DNA from: Phocoena phocoena
Lineage: Eukaryota; Chordata; Mammalia; Artiodactyla; Phocoenidae
Reading direction: 5' to 3'
NCBI RefSeq assembly: GCF_963924675.1
Contig: NC_089239.1
Coordinates: forward strand, 2,903,001-2,967,000
DNA length: 64,000 nucleotides
Shown here piece by piece: positions 36,902-48,972 of this stretch. Within the stretch, counting starts at the first letter, position 1. The number at the start of each line of letters is the position of its first letter. Below the pieces are notes generated by a model. The model had not been told where the DNA came from. It saw only the letters and a program-made list of their open reading frames with translations, and did no database searches. The translations under genes and the position numbers were made by a program.

Positions 36902-37612
36902 AAAACTACAATGTGGTATCACCTCACACCAGTTAGAATGGGCATCATCAGAAAATCTACAAACAACTAATGCTGGAGAGGGTGTGGAGAAAAGGGAACC
37001 CTCTTGCACTGGTGGTGGCAATGTAAATTGATACAGCCACTATGGAGAACAGTATGGAGGTTCCTTAAAAAACTAAAAATAGAATTACCTTATGACCCAG
37101 CAATCCCACTACTGGGCATATACCTAGAGAAAACCATTATTCAAAAAGACACATGCACCTCAGTGTTCATTGCAGCACTATTTACAATAGCCAGGTCATG
37201 GAAGCAACCTAAAATGCCCATTGAGAGATGAATGGATAAAGAAGATGTGGTACATATATACAATGGAATATTACTCAGCCATAAAAAGGAATGAAATTGG
37301 GTCATTTGTAGAGATGTGGATGGATCTAGAGCCTGTCATACAGAGTGAAGTAAGTCAGAAAGAGAAAAAGAAATACCGCGTATTAACGCATATATGTGGA
37401 TCCTAGAAAAATGGTACAGATGAACCAGCTTGCAAGGCAGAAATAGAGACACAGATGTAGAGAACAAACGTATGGACACCATGGGGGGAAAGCAGCAGGG
37501 GGCGGGAGGTGGTGGTGGGATGAATTGGGAGATTGGGATTGACATGTATACACTAATATGCATCAAATGGATAACTAATAAGAACCTGCTGTTTAAAAAA
37601 TAAGTAAAATAA

Positions 37613-37841
37613 AATTCAAACCAACAAACCACCATCTCATTGAGATTGACTGGGATTGTAATAAAGCTGTAGATCTATGTTTGGGTAACTGACAACTCTA
37701 CTATATTAAATCTTCCAATCCATGAACATGGCGTATCTCTGTTTATTTAGCTTTTTATTGTCTCTTATGAGGTTTTATATCTTCTAGGTATGCTGTTAAA
37801 ATTGATTTTTATATCTAGCCGCTTTCCTAATTTCTATTAAT
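37613..37841 (-). mobile_element. Old antisense L1 ORF2 fragment
   Basis: Decayed antisense L1 phrases (AATCTTCCAATCCATGAACA; GACTGGGATTGTAATAAAGC). It is interrupted at its right end by the SINE at 37842-38172 and ends shortly after it. Confidence 0.65.
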
Positions 37842-38172
37842 TTTTCTTGGCTGTGTTGGGTCTTCGTTGCTGTGTGCGGGCTTTCTTTAGTTGCAGCGAG
37901 CACGGGCTACTCTTCATTGCGGTGCGTGGGCTTCTCATTGTGGCGGCTTCTCTTGTTGCAGAGCACAGGCTCTAGGTGCGCGGGCTTCAGTAGTTGCAGC
38001 ACGTGGGCTCAGTAGTCGCGGTGAGTGGGGTCTAGGGCACACAGGCTTCAGTAGTTGTGGTGCATGGGCTTAGGTGCTCCTCAGCGTGTGGGATCTTCCT
38101 GGACGAGGGATCGATCCCGTGTCCCCTGCACTGGCAGGTGGATCCTTAACCACTGCGCCACCTGGGAAGTCC
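37842..38172 (-). mobile_element. CHR-type SINE (long subtype)
   Basis: Antisense copy in an old L1 fragment. The target-site duplication TAA(T/C)TTCTATTAAT is at 37828-37841 and 38173-38186. Confidence 0.93.
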
Positions 38173-38199
38173 TAACTTCTATTAATTCTAATACTTTAG

Positions 38200-39480
38200 C
38201 TGTAATGATTTAAGAGAGTGTGATATTGGCACAGAAATAGACAAAGCAAGTAACAGAACACAGTGGAGAACTCACAAACATATCTATGAATATATATGGA
38301 TGCTTGAGACTTGAGAAAACCTTCACTGAAGAGAAGTGAGAAAAATCTAGTGTTCTGAATAATGGTGCTGGGACAATTAGGCATCAATACCGGAAAAAAA
38401 TTTTAAAAAAAGAACAAAACTGCATCCTTACCTCACACTATGTACTGAAATATGAGATGCAAAAGATAAATATCTTAGATGATAATATAGGAGGAAATCT
38501 CCAGCCTTTAGAGTTAGAAAAAATTTCTTAAACAAGACAGAAAATAAGTAATACAAGAAAAAATGATAAATCTGATTATGTTAAAATTAAGAACTTTCTA
38601 TTCGTCAGAATACACCAAGAGTTGAAGGCAAACCACAGAGGGCTTAAATCCAAAATATGTACTAGATTCCTAGAAATAAAAATACAGATAACCTAAAATA
38701 GAAGATTGGTTGGAACATATTCTGCACAAAGGAAGAAACCCAAATGGCAGATAAATACATGACAAAGTGACCAATCTCAGTAATCAGGAAAATGCAAATT
38801 AAAGACATTTTTATATACCACCACCCACCCATTACATTGGCAAAAATGAAAAAGCTTGACAGTTCGAAATGACTACTCTGCTTTGGGAAGAGTTTGGCAT
38901 TATGTAGGAAAGTTGAAGATACCTATCCTAATGACGCAGTAATTCTATTCTTAGGTACGTCCCCAAAGAAACGCATACTCTGATGCATCAGAATATACGA
39001 ACAATGTTGGCAACATTGTCTGGAATAGCCACAAACTGGAAACAACCAAAATACTCGTCAAGGGTACAATGTATATTGTCATATAATGGAATTCTATGCA
39101 AAAATGAAATAAATTAACTGGAGCTCACATGATAATAAGGATGACTGTATAAACAAAATGCTGCGCAAAGGAAGCCAGACTACATAATTCTATTTACACA
39201 AAGTTTAGGAACAGGCAACGTCATACCATGTTGTTTTTACTTAATGGTAAAACCCTAAACAAAAAATGGAATCATTACCATAGCAGTCAGGCTAGTGGTT
39301 ACCTCTGGGGAAGGAGGAGCTTGAGAAGGGAAATGTGTGGAGATTCTCAGGCACTTGCAATGTTTAATCCTGCCGGGATGTGATTACGTTGTTGTTCACT
39401 ATATGACAACTTGTAAGACTACATGTTCATACTATGTACTTTCCTGTTTTTGTATTATATTTTACAATAAAAAATACTTT
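38200..39480 (+). mobile_element. Old L1 (L1M-type) 3' fragment
   Basis: Plus-strand ORF2 C-terminus and 3' UTR phrases (GAATAATGGTGCTGGGACAA; GTCTGGAATAGCCACAAACTGG) in decayed form. No open frame is preserved. Confidence 0.75.
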
Positions 39481-39539
39481 AAGGTGGAAAACAGAATTGG
39501 AGTAAAATGGTGAAAAACACAAGACTAAAACCAAATGCC

Positions 39540-40060
39540 CAAAGGAAAAAATAATTACATTTGACCCTTGAACAACCCAAGGGTTGGGGTGCCGACTCCT
39601 GTGCAGTAGAAAACCCGCATATAATCTTAGAGTCAACTCTCGGCATCCCCGGTTCTGCATCTGTGGGTTCAGCCAACCACAGATCCTGGTTTCCTGAGAT
39701 GGAATCTACTCCTGGTGAAGATGCTGTGATGATTGGCGAAATGACAACAAAGAATTCAGAATGTGACATCAAATGAGTTGATAAAGCAGCAGCAGGGTTT
39801 GAGAGGAATGACTCCAATTTTGACAGACTTTCTACTGTGGGTAAAAATCCTATCAAGCAGCAATGCATGCTACAGAGAAATTGTTCACCGAAGGAAGAGT
39901 CAAGGGATGTGGCAAACTTCACTGTTGTTTTATTTTAAGAAATTGCCACCGACACCCCAACTTCAGTAACCACCACCCAGATCAGTCAGCAGCCATCAAC
40001 ATCCAGGCAAGACCCTCTACCAGCAAAAAGGTTATGACTCGCTGAAGGCTCAGATAATGG
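39540..40060 (+). mobile_element. Tigger-type (pogo/Tc-mar) DNA transposon relics
   Basis: 39540-39690 has phrases typical of nonautonomous Tigger/MER2-like elements (TTGACCCTTGAACAACCCAA; GGGTTCAGCCAACCACAGAT). 39700-40060 holds a decayed transposase C-terminal region with phrases such as CYREIVHRRKSQ and FYFKKLPPTPQLQ in separate frames, interrupted by stops. The family assignment rests on remembered Tigger relic sequence. Confidence 0.6.
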
Positions 40061-40061
40061 T

Positions 40062-40832
40062 TAGTCCTAAAACTGAGTATCCTAGTCCCACTTATAGATT
40101 TCTGTTCTGCAAAAAAATAGCTTTGACATGAAAATGATGCTAAGCCCACTGTATGGAAAAGTGAAACAAGAATGACAGAGATGTGTATACACAGGCATGG
40201 AAGGACATGTATATAGGGCTATATAATTTGACAGGGTTATAAATAAATTTGGGATTATATAAATAGAATTTTATATTCATTACATTTTTTTGATATTAAA
40301 AGTCTATTAATTAAAAATTACAAATTTAATATACTGTCATACTCAAAGTGTCTAAAACTTATGTGCCTTTTTTTCACTCAACAATTATTTCTGCGATCTG
40401 TCTCTGTTATAACAGATCTAGACCCTCTTATTGGTTATATAGCATACAATTGTATGACAATGACACATTTATCTATTCTCCAAAACATGAATATATAGCT
40501 GGTTTCCAATATTTTGTTCTTCCAAAAAATGCTGTGAATTGTGATAGCTATCACACACAGTGCTTACTATGAGTCAGCCACTGTTCTCTTATTTCACGTG
40601 TATAACCCTCTCACCCTATAAAGTGGTTACTACTATCATCCTCATTTTACACAGGAGACAGAGACAATGAGAGGTTAAATAACTTGTCCAAGGTTACAGA
40701 GTCAGTAAAGTGGTGCAGTTAGAATCTGAACCAGGTGGTCTGGCTCTGAAGTGTGTGCTCTCAGCCTTCTAGTACATGTCTTCTGATGCCATAAGCCAGA
40801 GTGAACCCAGAATGTATCATGAGAAGCAGCAA
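40062..40832 (+). repeat. Copy B of the rearranged local duplication
   Basis: 40212-40832 is a direct copy of 14263-14882, including its MIR; 40062-40211 is an inverted copy of 14118-14262. The left boundary abuts the Tigger relic. Confidence 0.88.
40560..40785 (+). mobile_element. MIR SINE relic (copy B)
   Basis: Same MIR core as at 14590-14825 (ATAACTTGTCCAAGGTTACA), carried along by the duplication. Confidence 0.85.
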
Positions 40833-40839
40833 AAGGATG

Positions 40840-41235
40840 GGATGTCATGTCAGATTACAAGGCTGTGACTTCCAACATGTTTCGCCCCTCCCCCCACCTT
40901 TATGTCTCTCAGAGTCCCCACTCTGAGGGAAGCAAACTGCCATGTTGTGAGCTGTGCTATAGAGAGGTCCACATGGCAAGGGACTGATGTCTCTGGCCAC
41001 CAGTAAGGACCTGAAGCCTTCTAACAGCTATGTGAGTAAACTTGGAAGTATATCCTCCCCCAGTGCAGCTTCAAGATAACTACAGCCCTGGCAGGCACCT
41101 GGACTGCAGCCTTGTGAGAGACCTTAGCCAGAAGCACCAGCTAGGCTGCACCTGCATTCTTAAACAAAAGAAAACTGTTTTTCTATGCAGCCAACTTTGG
41201 GTTAATTGTTATGTAGCTACAGACAACTAATATAG
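40840..41235 (+). mobile_element. MaLR-type (MLT1-like) LTR relic
   Basis: The phrase order matches an ERVL-MaLR LTR: AGCAAACTGCCATGTTGTGA, TATAGAGAGGTCCACATGGC, GGACTGCAGCCTTGTGAGAG, AACTTTGGGTTAATTGTTAT, ending GACAACTAATATAG. Noncoding and old. Confidence 0.7.
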
Positions 41236-44200
41236 AAAAAATATAAGGTAAAGGAAAATGGAACAACCTTTTAAACAACTGAAAGAAAACACCCAGTGAA
41301 AATTTCTTTCAAAAATGGTGGCAAAGTAGACATTTTCAGATATATAAAAGTTGAAAGAATTCATTATCAGTAGATTTTCAGTACAAGAAATACTGAAGGG
41401 CATCCAGAAGGAAATTATACAAAATAGAATTCTGGATCTACACAAAAGAAAAAAGGCACCATAAATGATAACTGTAATGGAAAATACAAAAGGCCATTTT
41501 TTTCGTATTATACAATTCTCTTTAAAAGATAATTCACTGCTTAAAGTAAAAACAAGAATGTATTGTGGGCTTATAGCAAATGTAGAATTAAAGTGTACTA
41601 GCATAAAGTCTAGAAGGATGAAATGGAAGTACACTACTGAAGGTTCTTATGCTATTATACTTGAAGGAGTATAATATCACTTGAAATTAAAGTGTGATAA
41701 ATTAAAGAAGTATACGATAAACCCTAAAGCAACAACTAACATTATAACAAATAAGTCAACAAAGGAGATAAAATGGAATCATAAAAAATACCCAATTGTT
41801 CCAAAAGAAGGCAGAAAATAAAAGGAATGAAGAATAGAGAGGACCAATAGAAAATAAATAGCAAGAAGGTAAATTTTAAACCCAATCAGATCAATAATTA
41901 TACTAAATGTAAATGGCTTAAAGACAGAATTAAAAGGCAGAGACTGTCAGGTTGGATAAAAAGGAAGACCCAATATGTGCTCCCTACAAGAAATCCACTT
42001 TAAAGACACAAGTAAGTTAAAAATAAGAAGATGAAAGAAAAAGTACAAAGATGTAAAAAGACATATTAACATTAATTAAGAGAAAGGGTGAAGTGTCTAT
42101 AACAATAACAAAGTAGATTTTAGATTAGAGAAAATTAGCAGAGATAAAGAGGATCATTTCATGACAAAAGGTGAATCAATTCATCAAAAAGACATATTGA
42201 GTATAAAAATTTATGCACCTAATAATAGTTTCAAAATGGATAAGGCAAAAACTACAAGCAGAAATAGACAAGTCCATAATTATAGTCAGATTTCAACATC
42301 TTTCTCTCAATAACTGATAGGAAAAGTAGATAGAACAATCAGTAATGCTCTAGGAGACTTAAAGTGCACCCTCAACTAACTTCATCTAATCAACATTTAT
42401 AGAACACTCCAGCTAACATCGGTGGAATTCTTGAAAGTTCTTTTCAAGTGCACACAAAATATTTACCAAGATAGACATTATCCTAGGCCATAAAAGAAAT
42501 CTCAATAAATTCAAAAGGATCCCTGCCATACAAAATGTGTTCTCTAACTATGATGGAATTAAATTAGAAATCACTAACAGAAAAATTCTTGGAAAATCCT
42601 CAAATCTTAAAAAGTAAATCACACACTTTTAAATAACCCATGAGTCAAAGATGAAGTGAAAATGAAAATCAGAAAGTATTCTGAACTGGATGAGAAGAGA
42701 AACATAGCATATAAAAATCTGTACAATGCAGCTAAGGTAGTAATGAGAAGGAAATTTTTAGCACTAAAGGCCTATAGTAGAAAATAAGAAAGGTTTTAAA
42801 CTAGTAACCTCAGTTTTTACCTTGAGAAACTAGAAAAAGAGCAAATGAAAACTAAAGTAAGTTGAAGAAAGGAAATAATAAAGATCAGAATGGATACAAT
42901 TGAAATAGAAATCAAAACAAACAAACAAAAAAAGAGAAAATTAAGTAAACCAAAAGATAGTTCAAATGTATCTCTATGTGCTAGCATGAAACTGGAAATT
43001 AAAATTTAAAAAATACCATTTACAACAGCATCAAAAATAAAGAAATACTTAGGATAAATCTGACAATAGATATGAAAAACATGTACACTGAAAACTATAA
43101 AACACTGATGAGAGAAATTAAAGAAAACCTAAATAAATGGATGGAAAACTCAATATTAAGTTATTAATTCTCTCAGTTGATCTATAGATTTAATGCAATC
43201 CCAGTCAAAATCCCAGCAGGTTTTGTTTTGTAGAAACTGATGAGCTGCTTCTAAAATTCATATGGTAGGTAATGCAAAGGATCTAAACAGTTAAAACAAC
43301 TTTGAAATAGAAAAAAGATGGAGGGTTTACATTACGTGGCTTCAACACTTCTTTAAAGCTGCAATAATCAAGATGGGGTATTACTGGTGTCCAGATACAG
43401 ATCAGTGTAAGAGCCGACATCCAGAAATAAGACTCATAAAGAGAACTGATTTTCAACGAAGTTGTAAAATGCATTTCAGTGGAGAAAAGATAATTTCAAC
43501 AAATGGTGCTGGATCATTCTATATGCCTACCCCAATAAACAAAAAAACCCTACAATCCATACCTTGCACTGCACCATATACAAAAATTAAGCCAAAATCG
43601 GTAATAAGCATAAATGTATTGAACAGTATCTAAACCTACCATGGGACCCAGCCATTCCACTCCAGGTGTTCACCCAAGCACATGCCCATACAAAGCTTCA
43701 TTTGTGACAGCCCCAAACTGGAAGCACTCAAATGCTAATGAGCAGGCAAATGAATCAACAAACCGTGGCATATCCACACAGTGAAATACCACTCAGCAAT
43801 AAAAAGGGATGAACTATGGACACACATAATATGGATAAACCTTAAATAATGCTGAGTAAAAGTAGCCAGACAAAAATGAGTACATACTGCAGGATTCCAC
43901 TTACACAAAATTGTACAATAACTACACAAAGTAGTCTACAGTGTCAGAAAGCAGATGTGGTTGTCCAGGGATACGGGTGGGCGTAGGGGAACTGGGAGGG
44001 CCTGGGGCAATTACCAGGGGGCCTGAGAGAACTTTCTGGGGTGATGGATATGCACATTATTTTGATCGTCGTGATGGTTCATCACGAGTATATACATCTC
44101 AAAAATTATTAAACTGCATGCTTAAAAGAATGCAGTTTAGGCCCTCCCTGGTGGTGCGGTGGTTAAGAATCTGCCTGCCAATGCAGGGGACACATGTTCA

Positions 44201-44450
44201 AGCCCTGGTCTGGGAAGATCCCACATGCCGCAGAGCAACTAAACCCATGTGCCACAACTACTGAAGCCCGTGTGCTTAGAGCCTGTGCTCTGCACCGAGA
44301 AGCCACCGCAATGAGAAGCCCACGTACCACAATGAAGAGTAGCCCCTGCTCGCCACAACTAGAAAAGTCCACGTGCAGCAACAAAGACCCAATGCAGCCA
44401 AAAATAAATAAACTTTAAAAGGATATGCAGTTTAAAAATTGACAATAAGT
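41236..44450 (+). mobile_element. Old L1 (L1M-type), nearly full ORF2 length, decayed
   Basis: Plus-strand order of ORF1 end, ORF2 (AATTTATGCACCTAATAATAG; TTAATCTCTCAGTTGATC-type region; TTCAACGAAGTTGTAAAATG) and 3' UTR. No ORF longer than about 90 codons survives. Split by a CHR SINE at 44140-44424. Confidence 0.8.
44140..44424 (+). mobile_element. CHR-type SINE (long subtype)
   Basis: Plus-strand copy with head CCTCCCTGGTGGTGCGGTGG and an AAAATAAATAAA tail. The target-site duplication ATGCAGTTTA is at 44130-44139 and 44425-44434. Confidence 0.93.
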
Positions 44451-46264
44451 CATTAATAAAGACAGGTCGAAGATATGAGAAATAACAGCATGTTTGTATG
44501 TTAATAGGAATGATTCAGTAGGGCAGAAAAACCTGAAAATGCCAGACCGGGAAGTGGGAGAAATCTCTGGAAACAAGTCCTTTAGGAGAAGCCATCGTAC
44601 AAATGGGGGGCTTTGGCTAGGAACACGGAGAGTTCATCTCACTACACAGAGACGCTCATATTTTGGACAATTCCCTTAAAATACAGTCTCAGAAATTAAC
44701 TGCCAAAGTAGGGAGTAGAAACATTTTAGAGCTCATGTTACAATACAATTAGATACCTGTTAAAAGAAGTGCGTGTTTTTGCGGCTTCAAACTTTTCAGC
44801 TTTTGTTCACAGTGCAGTTACGTACTTGGTGGTTCTGTACCCCTGTGGGTGTGCTTGGCACAGGGATTAGAAGACGGGGAAATATCCTGATTTCAGGAGT
44901 ATGATCTACATGGCAGAAGTGTTACTTCTCTCTGAATCCAGACAATGCAGCTGTGGTAAGTGGGTCATTCCTCCACTGGGAGGTGGAGGGTCAGCCCCTT
45001 GGATCTGGTCTTACCTGTGACAACCCTGACAAATAAAAGAGAACTGATGCTGTGCAGTTTCCAAGGCTGGGTGCTGACGAGATTTGGAGCTTTCCGCAGG
45101 GTTTCTCAGCACTCCTGCTTGGGGGAAGCCAGCTGCATCTAGGAAGTCCCTCTCCCCCGTGACTCCACTGTGTGTGTCCAGCTGGCCACGTCGGGAGTCT
45201 GTGTGGGGAGCGGCCTGATCTCTCTTGGGCACTCTGTCCACGCCAGTCTGGGTACCACATGTGAGAACAGTCTTCGGATGACTCTAGTCTCAGCCATCAC
45301 CTAGCTGGGAGCGAATGAGGGGCCCGACAGAGAGCAGCTGGGGCCGTGCCCAGCCCCGGGAGAGCACATCATCGTTAAACCCACGACACTGTGCAGTAGT
45401 CTGCACTGCAGGAATGACCGGAATGGCGCTCGAGGCCGACCAGGGGCTTCCGGCTGGGACACACTCTAGGTGGGAACTTTCCTGTGTTGTGCCCCATTTG
45501 ATCACACAGCTATTTCAAGGCAGCTGCTTTAATTTTTGTGATTTACCTACCTTCTCATCCCCTTCTCCTTTGCTTCAACATTCAATACCCAGGGCAGACA
45601 CTCAATAAAGGCTAAACTTAGTACGGTTACCTCCATACTAATGAGTGAAGAACACTTATATTTCTCTTTCTGACATTAAACTGTCATATTAAATGCAAAT
45701 TAAAGTGGGCACTATTTTGGTTACGTGCATACTAGGTTTATTTGTTTTTAAATATTGGTACTAACTTCACTCTGGAATTATTTTAATGTGAGTATAATCG
45801 ATTTCTCCACTGCTGCTGCCACTTTACGTGACACTGAAGATGCCATACTTCAATCATGTCTAGGGTGGAGGTGGGGGAGAAGGGTGAATTTTAAGGGTCG
45901 ACAGGCAGGAAAAGGGGCATCTATGGCTTAAACAGGATGCTTCAACAATAATGCCTTATATTGTGAAAGAATGTAAGTACCTACCATTGGTTCTTGCTGG
46001 ATTGTCTGTGGGAAGAGGGGAGAAGCCATGTTTACCTTTTATCCCCCAGAACTTTGGACAGTCAGCTCACACACATTGTGAACCAGCCTGAATCAAAACA
46101 AAACTTATCCTAGGTACTGGGAAGAGACTCAAAGACTATTCCTGATTTACAGCCAGTCAGCGGCATAATATCTAAATTGACAGGACAGTATGGCAAGCGG
46201 ATGGATACTATTAGACATTATTAAACATGCGTTTGTACGGCCTAAGAGCAGAAAAAATCTAAGC
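44451..46264. other. Intergenic stretch between HOOK3 and the repeat block
   Basis: 1.8 kb of mixed composition. 44950-45450 is GC-richer and has faint LTR-like phrases (CTTGGGGGAAGCCAGCTGCA), but I cannot assign a family. Short open frames on both strands lack any recognisable protein. I see no gene. Confidence 0.5.
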
Positions 46265-46282
46265 TGAATTTTTATACAAGTC

Positions 46283-46288
46283 TTTATT
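46283..46288 (-). terminator. HOOK3: Putative distal HOOK3 polyadenylation signal AATAAA
   Basis: TTTATT on the plus strand reads AATAAA on the minus strand. Minus-strand sequence 10-35 nt further on (about 46250-46275) includes a T-rich stretch that could serve as the downstream element. It sits at the boundary between the repeat-poor block and ordinary intergenic DNA. Confidence 0.5.
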
Positions 46289-48040
46289 TACAACTTGTAT
46301 GACAACTGTACACTTTCTGCAGCCTTGAAAACATTTTTGTACTTGAATGGGAAAATATAGTTTGACCAAATCTTAACTTTATTCTTCATATACATATACT
46401 ATATGCATACATATAAACATATACATATAATTAATACCATAACAAGTTGGCAGTCATAAAATTAAAATGAATAAGTGATATCAAAAGGAAATACAATATA
46501 AGATTTCAAAAAATTAAAAATCTGTCTTCTGGTGATTTCTTGGACTTTATGTTTTTGCGATTTTGGTGAAAATTTCTCACAAGTCATTTACCTCAGAAAA
46601 ACAGTGAGAAAACCCACAAGTCTAACACAGAGTAAATGATTGGTAAACTTGGTAAACAGGTGGAAAACTGCTTGGATGCCATTTATGTACAGTGTTGTTA
46701 AAACTGTATTGATTCCATTTGTGAGGTGAGAGAGAAATTTAGAGTTCCACGTGGATTTCCTTTTTGGATTATGACTAAAAATGAAATCATGAAATTACGA
46801 ATTCAATAGTCAACCAGAAATAAGAACATACCTAGCAATATCCTTTTTGCAAAGGCTAAACTGCAAGGTGGATAACTACAATGTCAAATATCAAACTAAC
46901 AATTCACAGAACAATCAGTAATACTTAAGACATGAGTATAAGGCTTTAGAGCTGGGATTGTAACCAGTACAACTCCAACTCCAATGTACTAAGGTGTTTT
47001 CCAGCTCATCTGAAAAGTTTAAAAAATACTATAGGAAAAAGAAGCCTCTTTCTATCCCCAAATCTTTGATAGAATTTGTTAATCAAAATAAGGCAAATTA
47101 TTAAATTAGATATGTTTGAATTTTACCATTCATTACACAACCAGAAATTGAGTGTTATAAATGGTGGGGCAATTGTCAAAACATGAAAACTGCAAAACAA
47201 GAGTAAACCTGGAAATTATTCTTCTGAGTACAAAGCTTTATGAATTACACATAATCTGTAAACAGCTAGTGACAGCAATGGCATTTCAGTGCATCTGAAT
47301 TTTAAATAACTAAGGCTATTAAAAAACCAAAAGCTTACTATTAAAAAATTTAAAAGCCCCCAAATGATTGATTGGCATTTGTGTACAGTCATTTCCTGTA
47401 TTTATACTAGCAGGTTCTTTCTTATTTCAAGCACATTGAAAATCTCCCTTAACTAGTAAAATGAGTCTCTGTAGAACACACATTAAATTAGACCACCATG
47501 AAAATAATAAAACAAACTCAAATCACACCATTTACTCATCTGTACTTGAATAACAGTAAGAATTTCATTATATTTGCTTGGAATTTGACACTACTGGATC
47601 AAGTCTGCTGCTTGATTAAAAAATTTAAAAACGAAGAGGAAAGCATCTGACTTCCTAACGGGATAGTTTTCACTAAGTACCAAGCTGACTCCAAAAAGTA
47701 TGATTAGTCTCTTACATTCATTAAAAAATTCAAAGATGCATTTGCGTAGATCCTTTTAGTTATGGTAAGCACTTTAGTAATAGGCCAAGTCAATTAAGAA
47801 ATCTTAAAAAAATGTTTCATTAAGTTGCTGGAATAAAATCTTTGCTTCATACATGAAACTGAATTTGATTCATAATCTAAGTAATTAAGAGCAAGACACT
47901 ATGAAGAAAATCAAAGAAACTATTTGGATCTTGATAAACCTTTAAGGTAGAAGATGATCAAATGTGATTTTAGGGGCAGAAACAAAAAAAACTGTTGGCA
48001 ACTCTCCTTAGATCTATACAGATTTAAAAGTAACAGAATA

Positions 48041-48247
48041 GGGCTTCCCTGGTGGCGCAGTGGTTGAGAGTCCGCCTGCCGATGCAGGGGACACGGGTTC
48101 GTGCCCCGTTCTGGGAAGATTCCCACATGCCGCGGAGCGGCTGGGCCCGTGAGCCATGGCCGCTGAGCCTGCGCGTCCGGAGACTGTGCTCCGCAACGGG
48201 AGAGGCCACAGTAGTGAGAGGCCCGCGTACCGCAAAAAAAAAAAAAA
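48041..48247 (+). mobile_element. CHR SINE in the HOOK3 3' UTR
   Basis: Complete young-looking copy: head GGGCTTCCCTGGTGGCGCAG, box B GGTTCGTGCCC, CpG-rich body, pure poly(A). The target-site duplication AAAAGTAACAGAATA is at 48026-48040 and 48247-48262. It is antisense to HOOK3. Confidence 0.97.
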
Positions 48248-48941
48248 AAAAGTAACAGAATAGAAAGATTTAAAGGTAACAAAACATAGGAATATGATGT
48301 TTATCAACTTTTACTTGTAAGTAAGTTAAGCATTCATCAGTTTCTGCTGGATAAATGTTAGAAACTATGTATCATCAATTTTAAAAGACTACTTAAAAAA
48401 GGAAAAAACCTGAAGATAGTAAGTTATGATTTATGAAGTTATTTAATAATATCACTTAAAAAGTAAAGTGCTAAGAATCTGTTTTAAAAATACATTGAAA
48501 ACTAGTTTCCAAGAATGGGGTTTTGATTTTTCCAGGGTCTTTAAAAAGGGCTGGTATTAATTTTTATAAGAAAAGTAGCTTTCTTTAACGATGCCGGTAA
48601 AATCCAAGAGTATCATAAGTCAACTGAATATCTTTATTTTGTCCTTATTCTCTCTTTGGGCACCACAGCACCGTCAAAAGCATTTTCTGCAAAGATGGAA
48701 ATGTTCTATATCTGTGCTGTCCAAAATGGTAACACACTTTCCACGGGTGGCTTCTGAGCACTTGAAATGTGGCTGGGGGATTGGGGAACTGAATTCTTCA
48801 CTTTACTTAATTTAAATTAGCTGTGAACTGGCTAGTGAATTGGACAACGCAGGTCTAGAATCTACTCTTAACTAGATTAACAAGCAGCCAACGGATGCTA
48901 AAGACATTTAGAAGGTGACTTACCCACTTACCATTTCATCC

Positions 48942-48972
48942 TTGTGTGTGTGAGTGTGTGTGTGTGTGTACA
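48942..48972. repeat. (TG)n microsatellite
   Basis: Short TG-rich run with one interruption, in the HOOK3 3' UTR. Confidence 0.85.

Larger units (their letters stand above)
24598..37612 (+). mobile_element. L1-B: older full-length-like L1, interrupted by L1-C
   Basis: The left part is 24598-29672 and the right part 36902-37612. The 5' end has TTCAAGATGGCAGAGTAGAA, the 5' UTR is short (about 890 bp) without the T-rich tract of L1-A and L1-C, then the ORF1 remnant (25488-26390), the ORF2 remnant (26384-29672, continuing after L1-C) and a 3' UTR with a G-rich tract (37481-37535). L1-C inserted near the ORF2 stop. It contains a 67-bp deletion of the ORF1-ORF2 spacer and many frameshifts. Confidence 0.92.

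Noticed and set aside
43373..43633. An 86-codon plus-strand frame
   Set aside because: It is the decayed C-terminal part of an old L1 ORF2 (PYTKIKPKSVIS-type phrase).
44960..45608. Overlapping frames on both strands between HOOK3 and the repeats
   Set aside because: GC-richer intergenic DNA with no protein-family resemblance, no splice sites in phase and faint LTR-like phrases.
48041..48247. Possible tRNA gene (box A/B-like sequence)
   Set aside because: The tRNA-like head belongs to a SINE with a poly(A) tail and target-site duplications, and has no intact cloverleaf.
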